Assembly (NCBI GenBank): GCA_030789695.1
Contig: CM061141.1
Span: forward strand, 271,901,655 to 271,965,654
Length of the DNA: 64,000 bases
Direction: 5' to 3'
From: Scilla litardierei
Lineage: Eukaryota > Streptophyta > Magnoliopsida > Asparagales > Asparagaceae
This document shows, piece by piece, positions 22,836 to 32,238 of this stretch. Below the pieces are notes generated by a model, which was not told the DNA's origin, ran no database searches, and worked only from the letters and a program-made list of their open reading frames with translations. The translations under genes and the position numbers were made by a program. Position 1 is the first letter of the stretch; the number at the start of each line of letters is the position of its first letter.

Positions 22836-23139
22836 CCTAGGTTTGGGTCCAATCTCTTGCAAACCCTAGCCTAGGGAAGCTAGCATTAGGATCAACATCA
22901 TCGTCCAATCGCGCACCGAGCCCAATCTCTTGTAAACTCGGTCCACGACCTAGATTGGGATAGTTCCTGCCCGTCCAATCTCTTGCAAACGGGTATTGGC
23001 ACGGAATTGCAACCGGAAATCCTAGTATCGGTCCAATCTCTTGCAAACCGATGCTTCGAAAATCCGACTCCAACCCAATTTGGATTTCTAGGGTTTCCTA
23101 TCAATTTGGGATCCAATCTCTTGCAAATCCCAATTGATA
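22836..23139 (-). other. Five-hairpin array, shared loop (element A 3' LTR)
   Basis: In transcript (minus) sense each hairpin is stem-UUUGCAAGAGAUUGGA-stem, with the loop nearly invariant. Plus-strand coordinates and stems: H1 22838-22877, GGGU/ACCC extended by CCUAGG/CCUAGG; H2 22915-22942, ACCGAG/CUCGGU; H3 22970-22993, CCCGU/ACGGG; H4 23027-23052, AUCGGU/ACCGAU; H5 23099-23139, a stem of about 13 bp ending in GGGAU/AUCCC with one bulge. Inside the loop CAA-GAGA-UUG can form a 3-bp helix capped by a GNRA tetraloop. A further hairpin with another loop, CCACG/CGTGG, lies at 23253-23270. All are downstream of the TATA box and so in the RNA leader. Confidence 0.8.
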
Positions 23140-23524
23140 TGAATACCTAGCCATCCGTAGTAAATTGATCCCAATCTAATCCCTAATAACAATTCTAGCA
23201 CAATTTCTACCAATTCATCACAAATATGAAAATGGGCTTATAGGGTTCATCCCCACGCCCCAAGACGTGGAGACTACTCAAAAATCATAGCAAGATCACA
23301 AAAATAATCGTTGAAATAGGCAATGGAATTCATCACAATATTGAGATAAGCAATAAAAATAGAATTTTTAAGGAAAAGAGATGCAAACCAATGGAGTTCT
23401 TCAATTAATCCAACAAAATTCCAATCTTTGTCTCCTCTCCAATCACAAGAATAAAGCTAAAAATTAATCTAAAAAGCTGCAAAAAATCTAAGAGAGAGGC
23501 TCTCAAAACTAGGGTAAAAACAGC

Positions 23525-23534
23525 GTTTAAATAG
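23525..23534 (-). promoter_or_regulatory. TATA box of the element A LTR
   Basis: The minus strand reads GGGCTATTTAAACG. The equivalents are at 45511-45520 (A, 5' LTR), 27351-27360 and about 37440-37449 (B). The start site should lie about 30 bp further, near 23495, giving a leader of roughly 1 kb in R-U5. Confidence 0.6.
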
Positions 23535-23625
23535 CCCTTAAAATCGTCCAAAAACTGTGACCAAAATACCCCTGCACAGCCTGTTTTCCGCAGTTTTCGC
23601 TACAGGCAGCGCATCGCACTCGGCC

Positions 23626-23995
23626 GAGTGACAAAAGTCGCTCGGCCGAGTGAAAACCCTGTAATTTTCCAGTAAGTCGGGGCTTTCAGGGGTCTCTACT
23701 TCGGGGGTGGCTCGGCCGAGTGAGTTGTCGTCACTCGGCCGATGGCTTCATAGTACTCGGGCGGACGGGATTAACCACTCGGCCGAGTGGGTCTTCTGAA
23801 GTTCAGGCAGCCGAAAAACAGTAACTTGGATGTTTTGGAAGGGCTTCGTCTTGGCGCCACTCGGGCGGACGGGGTCTCGTCACTCGGCCGATGTGGTCTT
23901 CAGTGCTCGGCCGAGTGCACACATAAATCGTGTCTGTTCTGGTCGGCCGAGCAGTGTCTCGCTGGTCGGCCGAGAGGCTCCTCCACTCGGCCGAG
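23626..23995 (-). promoter_or_regulatory. CACTCGGCCGAGTG palindrome cluster in U3
   Basis: Six copies of the palindrome CTCGGCCGAG (most as CACTCGGCCGAGTG or with one altered flank) and about six degenerate copies (CTCGGCCGATG, CTCGGGCGGAC, GTCGGCCGAGC) lie within 370 bp, 95-470 bp upstream of the TATA box. The other LTRs carry it at about 27443-27825, 37532-37914 and 45602-45984. This is the layout of an enhancer made of repeated sites for a dimeric DNA-binding protein. The protein is unknown. Confidence 0.6.
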
Positions 23996-24292
23996 TGGGA
24001 CACAAAAAATGCCCAATCTGCTTATTTTGGCTTTCTCGTCGCTCCTGCGACGTCCGTTCTTCTTCCGCTCCTCTCCAACAGCAAAATACCCCTCGGGGAG
24101 GTCGTTGGTGACCGTCTAGAGTAAGCGCATCTCGAGATCACTCCAAATCGCGCCAAATCACCTGAAATGCGACAAAAACAACAAATCGTGAAAATCATCG
24201 CAATATCGTCGATATATCGTGAAAAACATGATTTGGGCGATCTAAATGGCATGCAAATATGCGGAAAAAGGGTGTAAAATAAGGAGTGATCA

Positions 24293-24306
24293 AAATCCCC
24301 CAAGCT
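24293..24306 (-). other. Polypurine tract of element A
   Basis: The minus strand reads AAGCTTGGGGGATTTT directly before the LTR start. It primes plus-strand DNA synthesis in this class. The same tract is at 28119-28132 in element B, and none is next to the LTR at 38207, because element B interrupts A there. Confidence 0.8.
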
Positions 24307-26293
24307 TGCCTCTTACTCGTCCTCGAGGAAGATAAGTAAAAGGCGAACCCGGTGGAATTTGGAAAACGAAAATGGCGAAAAAAATGAAAAATGAAAAACG
24401 GAGAAGAATGGAAAACAAAATGAAAATAAAGAAGAGAGAAAGAAGCGAAGAGGTAGGATACTAGATCATTTTCTCAGGACGTGGGTTCCACTTACTCGTA
24501 TAGCATGCACTGAATGAAAAATACATGTCAAAGGATTTTATTTTGATATCATAGTATAATAGTGCAAATAGAAATAGAAAACCCACGAACAACGATATAA
24601 TCATGAAAAACGGAATAATTTTAAAATTAACATCGTCTGAATCATTTAAAGCGGTATACGAATCACAGATCACACACTTTTCAATTGAACGCTTTCTATC
24701 AGGAGTATAAGAGCATCACACTATAGAATAGAGAGAATAGAAAAGTATGGATTTCATGAAATGAACGCTAGGCTTAGATTTCTGGATTTCGTAAAGCTAG
24801 AAATAATCTCACCGAGTATAGAATATTACTTAGCCTAGGTTGTCGTGCAACGTCAAGTAGTCACTCTCTCACACATCAATGGATCCCCTCCCCCAAACTT
24901 ATCTATAAGCGTGATGGCATAAAAAATATTCACATCCCCATTTTTATATATAGCTCCAAATGTAATAAGAAGAAAGAAAAAAGGAAGAAAGTGAGATGGG
25001 ATCTTTTATTGAGGATTTTTCCTCTTTTTCTCTTTTTTTTCTTGTTATAGCATATGTACACAACGATCCCAACTCAAAGAGAGATAATGATATACAAGAA
25101 TATTTTCTCTTTTTCTCTCTTTTTTTATAGAATAAGAGATTTGGAGCTAGGAATTAGTAGCGGGGGAAATGCCATAAAATAGAATCGCTAAGGGGAGATT
25201 CACCAATGATTTTAAAAGTAGAGAAATGATGTTCAAGATTTGTGGAGAAAGAAATAGATATAACCCTCGGTTCACTCTATAAGACATGCACGACAACTTC
25301 AGCAGGGTAATCTAATCTACTCAGTTTCGATCACAAAAAAGCTAACTAATCCAGATTTATCATAGCTAACATCATTCAATCATCCTGAAGTGAAGTGTAC
25401 AATTCATGCATATAGAAGTGATATAGGAAAAAGAAATCAGTACTCCAGATATAAGCATTCAATGCGTGAATCTTGGTGTGTTTTCTGTGATAGCATACAT
25501 ATGAATATTCAGACTCAGCTAATAATAAAATTTCATCCATTTTCACGTGGCAAAAGTGTGGGTTACTATCTCTAGATGCAAAGCAAGTCATAGCATATGA
25601 TATCAGGAATAAAATCTAAGACATGACAAATATAGCATGCATATAGAGTAAGCTAAATCCAACGTCATCATCATCATAGAAAAGTCATCTCTAGCATGAG
25701 ATGAAAAAGAAATAAAGATAAAGGGAAAATAGAACTATTTACAATGCGGCACACAGAAAAAATAAGAAAAACGTGATGCATGGCAAAATAAAAGAAAAAT
25801 AATGAAAAATAAGTGCAAAAGCGAAAAATGGTGTGAAAAACTAAAAATAAAGGTGGCAAATCGAAAAAGAACGTGAGAACTCACTCCCCCAAGCTAAATG
25901 GCACAGTGTCCTTAATGTGCAAAGTGTGGCACACCGAAAGACAAGAAATGTGAGGGGCAGGTGAGGATGCATGCATGATGAAAATAAAAAGAAAAATAAA
26001 GAGATGAAAATATGATGCGGACATGATGCATGCACAGATAGGAGTGATACAGATATATAAGTGGCACCAAAAACTCTCCCTCTCTCCCAAAAAAGATATA
26101 TAAGGATATGATCAAAAAGAGAATCCCAAAGTAAGTGAGGGGAGGGGGGGGGGGGTGGACAAAAATACATCAGGACCCAGCAGAAACGGGCAGCACACCG
26201 GTAAGGATAATCGATGGCATCAAGGGTGCTTAAGAAGATGGTGCTGCACCGTCTCCGTCCTGAGGCGGAGGTCGTGTGGGTGGTGCTGGCTGG

Positions 26294-26298
26294 ACAGG
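26294..26298. other. Target-site duplication of element B (left copy)
   Basis: ACAGG directly before TGGTCGACTCC; the right copy at 38208-38212 follows GTGATCA. It proves that B inserted into A rather than being a tandem LTR-sharing array. Confidence 0.9.
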
Positions 26299-28118
26299 TG
26301 GTCGACTCCGAGTATACACCCAAAGAACGGTTGTAGTTTTACCGCAAGCGCACGGTGTAGCGGCGAGCGGGATATCGAACACAGGGAGGACGAATGACCG
26401 TGCTTGCTCCTAATCAACCTGGCTATTTAAGAATAGAGAAAATTGCCTTGGGCGATCCTGTCACAATCGTCAGACAAATGTGCGAAATATCAATCAAATA
26501 AAGAACGTCTAGGGAATGGGGAATTCCCGCTACTCACCGTATTTCATAAATGTGGTTCGTCGGTATCAAAATTGCTAGAATGAGAATTCGGATGAACTAG
26601 TTGCAACTAAATGTGGAACCAAGCTCACGCTCTCGCGCTGTTGCCGGTCTATAGCTATCCTAGGTTTGGGTCCAATCTCTTGCAAACCCTAGCCTAGGAA
26701 AGCTAGCATTAGGATCAACATCATCGTCCAATTGCGCACCGAGCCCAATCTCTTGCAAACTCGGTCCACAATCTAAATTAGGATAGTTCCTACCCGTCCA
26801 ATCTCTTGCAAACGGGTATTGGCATGGAATTGCAATCGGAAATCCTGGTATCGGTCCAATCTCTTGCAAACCGATACTTCGAAAATCCGACTCCAACCCA
26901 ATTCGGATTTCTAGGGCTTCCTATCAAATTGGGATCCAATCTCTTGCAAATCCTAATTGATATGAATTCCTAGCTATCCGTAGTAAATTGATCCCAATCT
27001 AATCCCTAATAGCAATTCTAGCTCAATTTCTACCAATTCATCACAAATATGAAAGTGGGCTTGTAGGGTTCATCCCCACGCCCCAAGACGTGGAGACTAC
27101 TCACAAATCATAGTAATAGCACAAGAATAATCAATGAAATAAGCAATAGAATTCATCACAAATATTGAGATAAACAATAAAAATAGAATTTTTAAGGAAA
27201 AGAGATGCAAACCAATGTAGTTCTTCAATTAATCCAACAAAAATCCAAGTTTTGCTCCTTCTCCAATCACAAGAATAAAGCTAAAATAACTAATCTAAAA
27301 AGCTGCAAAAAATCTAAGAGAGAGCTCTCCAAACTAGGGTAAAAACAGGGCTTAAATAGCCCCAAAAATCGTCCAAAAATCGTGACCAAAATACCCATGC
27401 ACAGCCTGTTTTCCGCAGTTTTCGCTACAGGCAGCGCATCGCACTCGGCCGAGTGACAAAAGTCGCTCGGCCGAGTGAAAACCCTGCAATTTTCCAGTAA
27501 GTCGGGTCTTTCAGGGGTCTTCAGTTCGGGGGCGGCTCGGCCGAGTGAGTTGTCGTCACTCGGCCGATGACTTCACTGCACTCGGGCGGACGGGGTTTAC
27601 CACTCGGCCGAGTGGGTCTTCTGAAGTTCAGGCAGCCGAAAAACAGAAACTTCGATGTTTTGGAAGGGCTTCGTCTGGGCGCCACTCGGGCGGACGTGGT
27701 ATCGTCACTCGGCCGAGTGGGTCTTCTGTGCTCGGCCGAGTGCACAGGTAACTCATGTCTGAATTGGTCGGCCGAGCAGTGTCTCGCTGGTCGGCCGAGT
27801 GGCTCCTCCACTCGGCCGAGTGGGACACAAAGAATGCCCAATCTGATTGTTTTGGCCTCCTCGTCGCTCCTGCGACGTCCATTCTTCTTCCGCTCCTCTC
27901 CAATCAGCAAAATACCCCTCGGGGAGGTCGTCGGTGACCGTCTAGAGTAAGCGCATCTCGAGATCACTCCAAATCGCGCCAAATCACCTGAAATGCGACA
28001 AAAACAACAAATCGTGAAAAGCATCGCAATATTGTCGATATATCGTGAAAAACATGATTTGGGCGATCTAAATGGCATGCAAATATGCGGAAAAAAGGTG
28101 TAAAATAAGGAGTGATCA
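26299..28118 (-). repeat. 3' LTR of element B
   Basis: On the minus strand it starts TGATCACTCC, as in A, but ends GGAGTCGACCA. The U5 end (plus strand TGGTCGACTCCGAGTATACA) differs from A's TGATCGCTCCGGGATGTGA, after which the two rejoin at CCCAAAG. Palindrome cluster, TATA box (27351-27360) and hairpin array (26659-26962) are all present. Confidence 0.9.
26659..26962 (-). other. Five-hairpin array, shared loop (element B 3' LTR)
   Basis: Same five hairpins as in element A: H1 26659-26698, H2 26738-26765, H3 26793-26816, H4 26849-26876, H5 26922-26962. Compared with A, the H4 stem is one pair longer (UAUCGGU/ACCGAUA), and H2 has the standard loop. Confidence 0.8.
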
Positions 28119-30069
28119 AAATCCCCCAAGCTTGCCTCTTACTCGTCCTCGAGGAAGATAAGTAAAAGGCGAACCCGGTGGATTCGGAAAACGAAAACGG
28201 CGAAAAATGAAAGAATGAAAAACGAAGAAGAATGAAAACGAAATGAAAATAAAGAAAGAAAGAAAGAAAGAAGGCGAAGAGGTAGGATGCTAGATCATTT
28301 TCTCAGGACGTGGGTTTCACTTACTCTTATAGCATGCACCGAATGAAAAATACATGTCAAAGAATTTTATTTTGATATCATAGTATAATGGTGCAAATAG
28401 AAATAGAAAACCCACGAAAACGTTATAATCATGAAAAACGGAATAATTTTAAAATTAACATCGTCTGAATCATTTAAAGCGGTATGCAAATCACAGATCA
28501 CACACTTTTCAATTGAACGCTTTCTATCTGGAGTATAAGAGTATCACACTATAGAATAGAGAGAATAGAAAAGTATGGATTTCATGAAATGCGTGCTAGG
28601 CTTAGATTTCTGGATTTCGTAAAACTAAAATAATCTCACCGAGTATAGAATATTACTTAGCCTAGGTTGTCGTGCAATGTCAAGTAGTCACTCTCTCACA
28701 CATCAATGGATCCCCTCCCCCAAGCTTATCTATAAGCGTGGTGGCATAAAAAATATTTACATCCCCATTTTTTATACATATAGCTCCAAAAGCAATGAAA
28801 AGAAAGAAGAAAGAAAGAAAGTGAGATGGGATCTTTTATTGAGGATTTTTCCTTTTTTTTTCTTTTTTTAAGCAATATATACACAACGATCCCAACTCAG
28901 AGAGAGATAATGATGTACAAGAATGTTTTTCTCTCTCTTTTTTTTAGAATAAGAGATTTGGAGCTAGGAATTAATAGCGGGGGAAAATGCCATAAAATAG
29001 AATCACTAAGGGGAGATTCACCAATGATTTTAAAATGAGAGAAATGATGTTCAAGATTTGTGGAGAAAGAAATAGATATAACCCTCGGTTCACTCTATAA
29101 GACATGCACGACAACTTCAGCAGGGTAATCTAATCTACTCAGTTTCGATCACAAAAAAGCTAACTAATCCAGATTTATCATAGCTAACATCATTCAATCA
29201 TCCTGAAGTGAAGTGTACAATTCATGCATATAGAAGTGATATAGGAAAAAGAAATCAGTACTCCAGATATAAGCATTCAATGCGTGAATCTTGGTGTGTT
29301 TTCTGTGATAGCATACATATGAATATTCAGACTCAGCTAATAATAAAATTTCATCCATTTTCACGTGGCAAAAGTGTGGGTTACTATCTCTAGATGCAAA
29401 GCAAGTCATAGCATATGATATCAGGAATAAAATCTAAGACATGACAAATATAGCATGCATATAGAGTAAGCTAAATCCAACGTCATCATCATCACAGAAA
29501 AGTCATCTCTAGCATGAGATGAAAAAGAAAGAAATAAAGATAAAGGAAAATAAAACTATGCAATGCGGCACACAGAAAAAAATAAGAAAAACGTGATGCA
29601 TGGTAAAATAAAAGAAGAATAATGAAAAATGAGTGCAAAAGTGAAAAACGGTGTGAAAAACCGAAAATAAAGGTGGCAAATAGAAAAAGAACGTGAGAAC
29701 TCACTCCCCCAAGCTAAATGGCACAGTGTCCTCAATGTGCAAAGTGTGGCACACCGAGAGACAAGTAATGGGAGGGGCAAGTGAGGATGCATGCATGGAA
29801 GAATGAAAAGAAAAAAGTAAAAAAAGAAATGAAAATATGATGCGGACATGATGCATGCACAGATAGGAGCGATACATATATATAAGTGTCACCAAAAACT
29901 CTCCCTCTCTCCCAAAATAGATATAAAAAGATATGATCAAAGAAAAGGAATACCATAATAAGTGAGGGGAGGGGGGGGGGGGGGGGGGGGGGGTGGACAA
30001 AAAGGTGCTACAGGACCCAGCAGAAACGGGCAGCACAACGGCAGGAATAAATCAAGGCATCAAGGGTGC
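28119..30069 (-). mobile_element. 3' noncoding region of element B
   Basis: It matches the same region of element A. It contains GAAA microsatellite runs (about 28252-28275), the near-identical block (29041-29490) and a very long C tract in the RNA (plus strand G, 29971-29993). No convincing gene. Confidence 0.7.
29966..29993 (-). repeat. Poly-C tract (in transcript sense), 23 bases
   Basis: The plus strand has 23 consecutive G after GGGGA, against 12 G at the equivalent place in element A (26144-26155). The length may be affected by sequencing error. Confidence 0.8.
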
Positions 30070-30198
30070 CTAAGAAGGTGGTGCTGCGCCGTCTCTGTCC
30101 TGAGGCGGAGGAGGAGGAGGTGGTGGTGTAGGCTGCTGAGCTGGGCTGGGCGTGGAAGTGGAAGCAGGTCTAGTGTGTGTGGAAGTGTGTGTGGGAAC

Positions 30199-32238
30199 CT
30201 ACTGGGTGGGTGGGGGTACGCGCGGGAGACGCTCCAAGACCTGTGTAAGGCAGTAGTGGATCTGGGGGATCAGCTCGAAGCGTCCAGCCATCGTAGAGAC
30301 GGTGGAGGACAGGGTCCTAAGGTCACCTCTAAGACCACTCACCGCCAACTCAAGAGCACGTATGCTCTGCAGTACAGTGTCGGGCGGGGGTGGTGCAGAG
30401 GGACGCACCGGTCTAGGCTGTGCAGGGCGAGGCTGGCGTACGCGAGTAGAGTATGTAACGGGCTCAGCAGGGAAGGGGACAAAAGGTGCCGTGCCTGCAA
30501 ATGTGGGCCTGGCCTCAGTGTGAGGCCGGGACACGCGGTGAGAAGTGGAGGCAGCGGCAGCGAAAGAAGAGTGCAAAAGTGGCTGCGAGACGGCCAGAGA
30601 GGTCAGTGGCACAGAAGTGTGGACAGACGCCACGAAACTCTCGGAAAATACGGCGGGGGTGGAGACAGAGGTAACTACCGCTGGGGCGGAAGTGTGTGGA
30701 CCAAAAGGTGCAATCCCAGCGGAGATCATGCTAGCCATGGTCTCCACGACCGCGGTAAACGAGGGCTCTCCACTCTCGACAAAGGTCGGCGGGCGCTCGG
30801 GGAGTGCGGAGCAAAGGGGCTCCACGGACAGAGGGCCAGTGGTGGTGGTGGGAGTGGTGGTGACAGCCTCGGAAGTGGTGGTGGAAGTGGGCTCAGCTGA
30901 GGTACTCGTGACACTGACAGAGGTGGGGACAGAGGTGTCAAGAGCGGCAGAAACATCAGGAATAGGCTGAGGGGCCACTGGGTCAACAGGGTCGGCAGCA
31001 GGCTCGGCAGGGTGTGCAGCAGGGTCTGCGGGGGTAGCCTGGGCAGCGTGGGCAGCGTGGGCCTGCTCGGCCTCCTCGGCCTCGAGCACGTAGGCAGCGG
31101 GGATGAGAACATCCATCGCAGGGAGCATGTCGACGTGGGCTAGTGTAATCTGAGTCCGAGCAGGGCTCGGGAGAATCATGTAGTCGGCACCGTAAGGGCC
31201 GTGCAACCAGACCCAGTGACGCTCACCATGCGGACGAAGCATCTTCATCCGGGCCATAACGTCTATCGACAGAGAAGTGGGGCCCGGGACGCGTTGCAAG
31301 TCGTCAGGTAGGTCCTCGCCGGTCATCATGGTAAGCAAGGTGATCAGACCGCCGCAGCATATCGGGGAGCGAGCGCCCATCGATACAATGATGCGGTCTA
31401 AAAACCAAGCCGCAATGTCGATCACGACGGCGGGGACAAGCTCGTCTCCATCCCTAGATAGAGCTCTGGGACGTGTCATCGCATAGAGCATGTAGAGCTC
31501 TGGCGTAGACATCGTGCCCGGCTCATATCTGGCCAAAAAGGTGGTCGCCATGAGGCGCTGGGCTATGCGGAGGCAGGGGTGGACAATGGCCGAGGCCTTG
31601 GCCCTACTAGGGTCAAAGGCAGTGTGGTGGCCCGTAATCCGGGCCCAGAAGGCACCGGCGTCGAAGGAAGGTGGGGGGATATGGGTGGGGCCGTAACCGC
31701 AATCGGCACCGGGGACAGCGGGCCACGAGAAGAATGCTCTCATCATATCGAGAGTGACCTGGCACTCTCGATCCATGAACCGGAATGAGCATCCCTCGTC
31801 GGTTCGGGCGATCGAACTCAAAACCTCAAGAGTCGGGCGGGTAAAAGTATCCGCCGACACCTGCAGAAAATCTCGCCAACCCACGTTGTCGTACAACGTG
31901 AGCATCCCCTCTAGTACCCCCAGGCGTCCTAGGTCAGCGAGGTGTGCAAACCTGGAGGGTACGATCGAGCGCTGGGAGATACGCTTGAAGACGGCACGGT
32001 GTGCGTCGTCTCGGAACGTAATCCCGAGCGGCCCGACCAGTGGAGCCGGTGGTGGTGGCTGTGGGTCGGCAGGGAGAGGCTGTGCGGGCTGTGGGTGCAC
32101 TGCAGGCTGTGCGGGGTGTGCGGGGTGTGTGGGGGACGGTGGAGGAGAGTCCTCCAACTCGTGGGAGGGGCCGGCATCATCCGACCGCTTCCGCTTAGCG
32201 GAAGCTCTCTTCAACCGCGGCCGTGTCCGGGGCGGCAT
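30199..32238 (-). CDS. ORF2 of element B: Athila ORF-1 / putative plant transposon domain protein
   Basis: 679 residues, starting MPPRTRPR, a start shared with element A. Residues 5-17 are a basic nuclear-localisation-like cluster (RPRLKRASAKRKR), and 25-70 are Pro-rich. Residues about 75-350 carry the domain found in Athila ORF-1-like and other plant transposon proteins (SRFAHLADLGRLGVLEGMLT, LYDNVGWRDF, PTLEVLSSI, FMDRECQVTLDMMRAFFSWP, CCGGLITLL). A Pro/Ala/Thr-rich linker follows, and residues about 620-670 may form a coiled coil. There is no signal peptide or membrane segment, so an envelope role is not supported. The TAG at 30199 replaces a CAG kept in element A; the frame otherwise runs on to a TAG at 30070-30072, so about 42 C-terminal residues were lost. 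It probably has its own promoter (TATA at 32785). Function unknown. Confidence 0.75.
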   Translation of the reverse strand: MPPRTRPRLKRASAKRKRSDDAGPSHELEDSPPPSPTHPAHPAQPAVHPQPAQPLPADPQPPPPAPLVGPLGITFRDDAHRAVFKRISQRSIVPSRFAHLADLGRLGVLEGMLTLYDNVGWRDFLQVSADTFTRPTLEVLSSIARTDEGCSFRFMDRECQVTLDMMRAFFSWPAVPGADCGYGPTHIPPPSFDAGAFWARITGHHTAFDPSRAKASAIVHPCLRIAQRLMATTFLARYEPGTMSTPELYMLYAMTRPRALSRDGDELVPAVVIDIAAWFLDRIIVSMGARSPICCGGLITLLTMMTGEDLPDDLQRVPGPTSLSIDVMARMKMLRPHGERHWVWLHGPYGADYMILPSPARTQITLAHVDMLPAMDVLIPAAYVLEAEEAEQAHAAHAAQATPADPAAHPAEPAADPVDPVAPQPIPDVSAALDTSVPTSVSVTSTSAEPTSTTTSEAVTTTPTTTTGPLSVEPLCSALPERPPTFVESGEPSFTAVVETMASMISAGIAPFGPHTSAPAVVTSVSTPAVFSESFVASVHTSVPLTSLAVSQPLLHSSFAAAASTSHRVSRPHTEARPTFAGTAPFVPFPAEPVTYSTRVRQPRPAQPRPVRPSAPPPPDTVLQSIRALELAVSGLRGDLRTLSSTVSTMAGRFELIPQIHYCLTQVLERLPRVPPPTQ

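Larger units (their letters stand above)
22479..24292 (-). repeat. 3' LTR of element A
   Basis: On the minus strand it begins TGATCACTCC and ends GGAGCGATCA, an almost perfect inverted repeat. U3 (minus-strand start) carries the CACTCGGCCGAGTG cluster at 23626-23995. A TATA box follows at 23525-23534, and R/U5 holds the hairpin array at 22836-23139. The 78-codon minus-strand frame over the array recurs in all four LTRs but is a by-product of the repeated loop. Confidence 0.9.
24293..26298 (-). mobile_element. 3' noncoding region of element A plus the end of its ORF2
   Basis: About 2 kb between ORF2 and the 3' LTR. The end of ORF2 lies at 26298-26230 (TAA), on the far side of element B. Next come a G tract on the plus strand (C tract in the RNA, 26144-26155), AT-rich DNA with GAAA-rich runs, and a block (25223-25672) that is almost identical to element B (29041-29490). 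The short frames here are not conserved between A and B and are not believable genes. Confidence 0.7.

Noticed and set aside
22837..23073. 78-codon minus-strand frame with repeated FARDWT / LQEIG words, present in all four LTRs
   Set aside because: The repeats are translations of the shared hairpin loop in different frames. It lies in the RNA leader, has no domain, and conservation is explained by the structure.
22836..23139. CRISPR-like pattern: constant 14-mer with variable sequence between
   Set aside because: Plant nuclear retrotransposon DNA, uneven spacing, and the flanks of each constant part pair with each other. It is a hairpin series.
23803..24303. Several overlapping frames of 60-202 codons across the U3 palindromes (also at 27521-28129, 37610-38422, 45772-46543)
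   Set aside because: They arise from a GC-rich palindromic cluster that lacks stops in several frames on both strands. The longest in B runs through the LTR edge and into element A.
29962..30970. Plus-strand frames of 312 and 141 codons opposite ORF2 and the G tract
   Set aside because: Shadow of the minus-strand ORF2, starting in a poly-Gly run encoded by the G tract.
30199..32238. ORF2 as a host gene or viral envelope gene
   Set aside because: It lies inside the element in both copies, has a transposon-specific domain, and shows no signal peptide or membrane segment.
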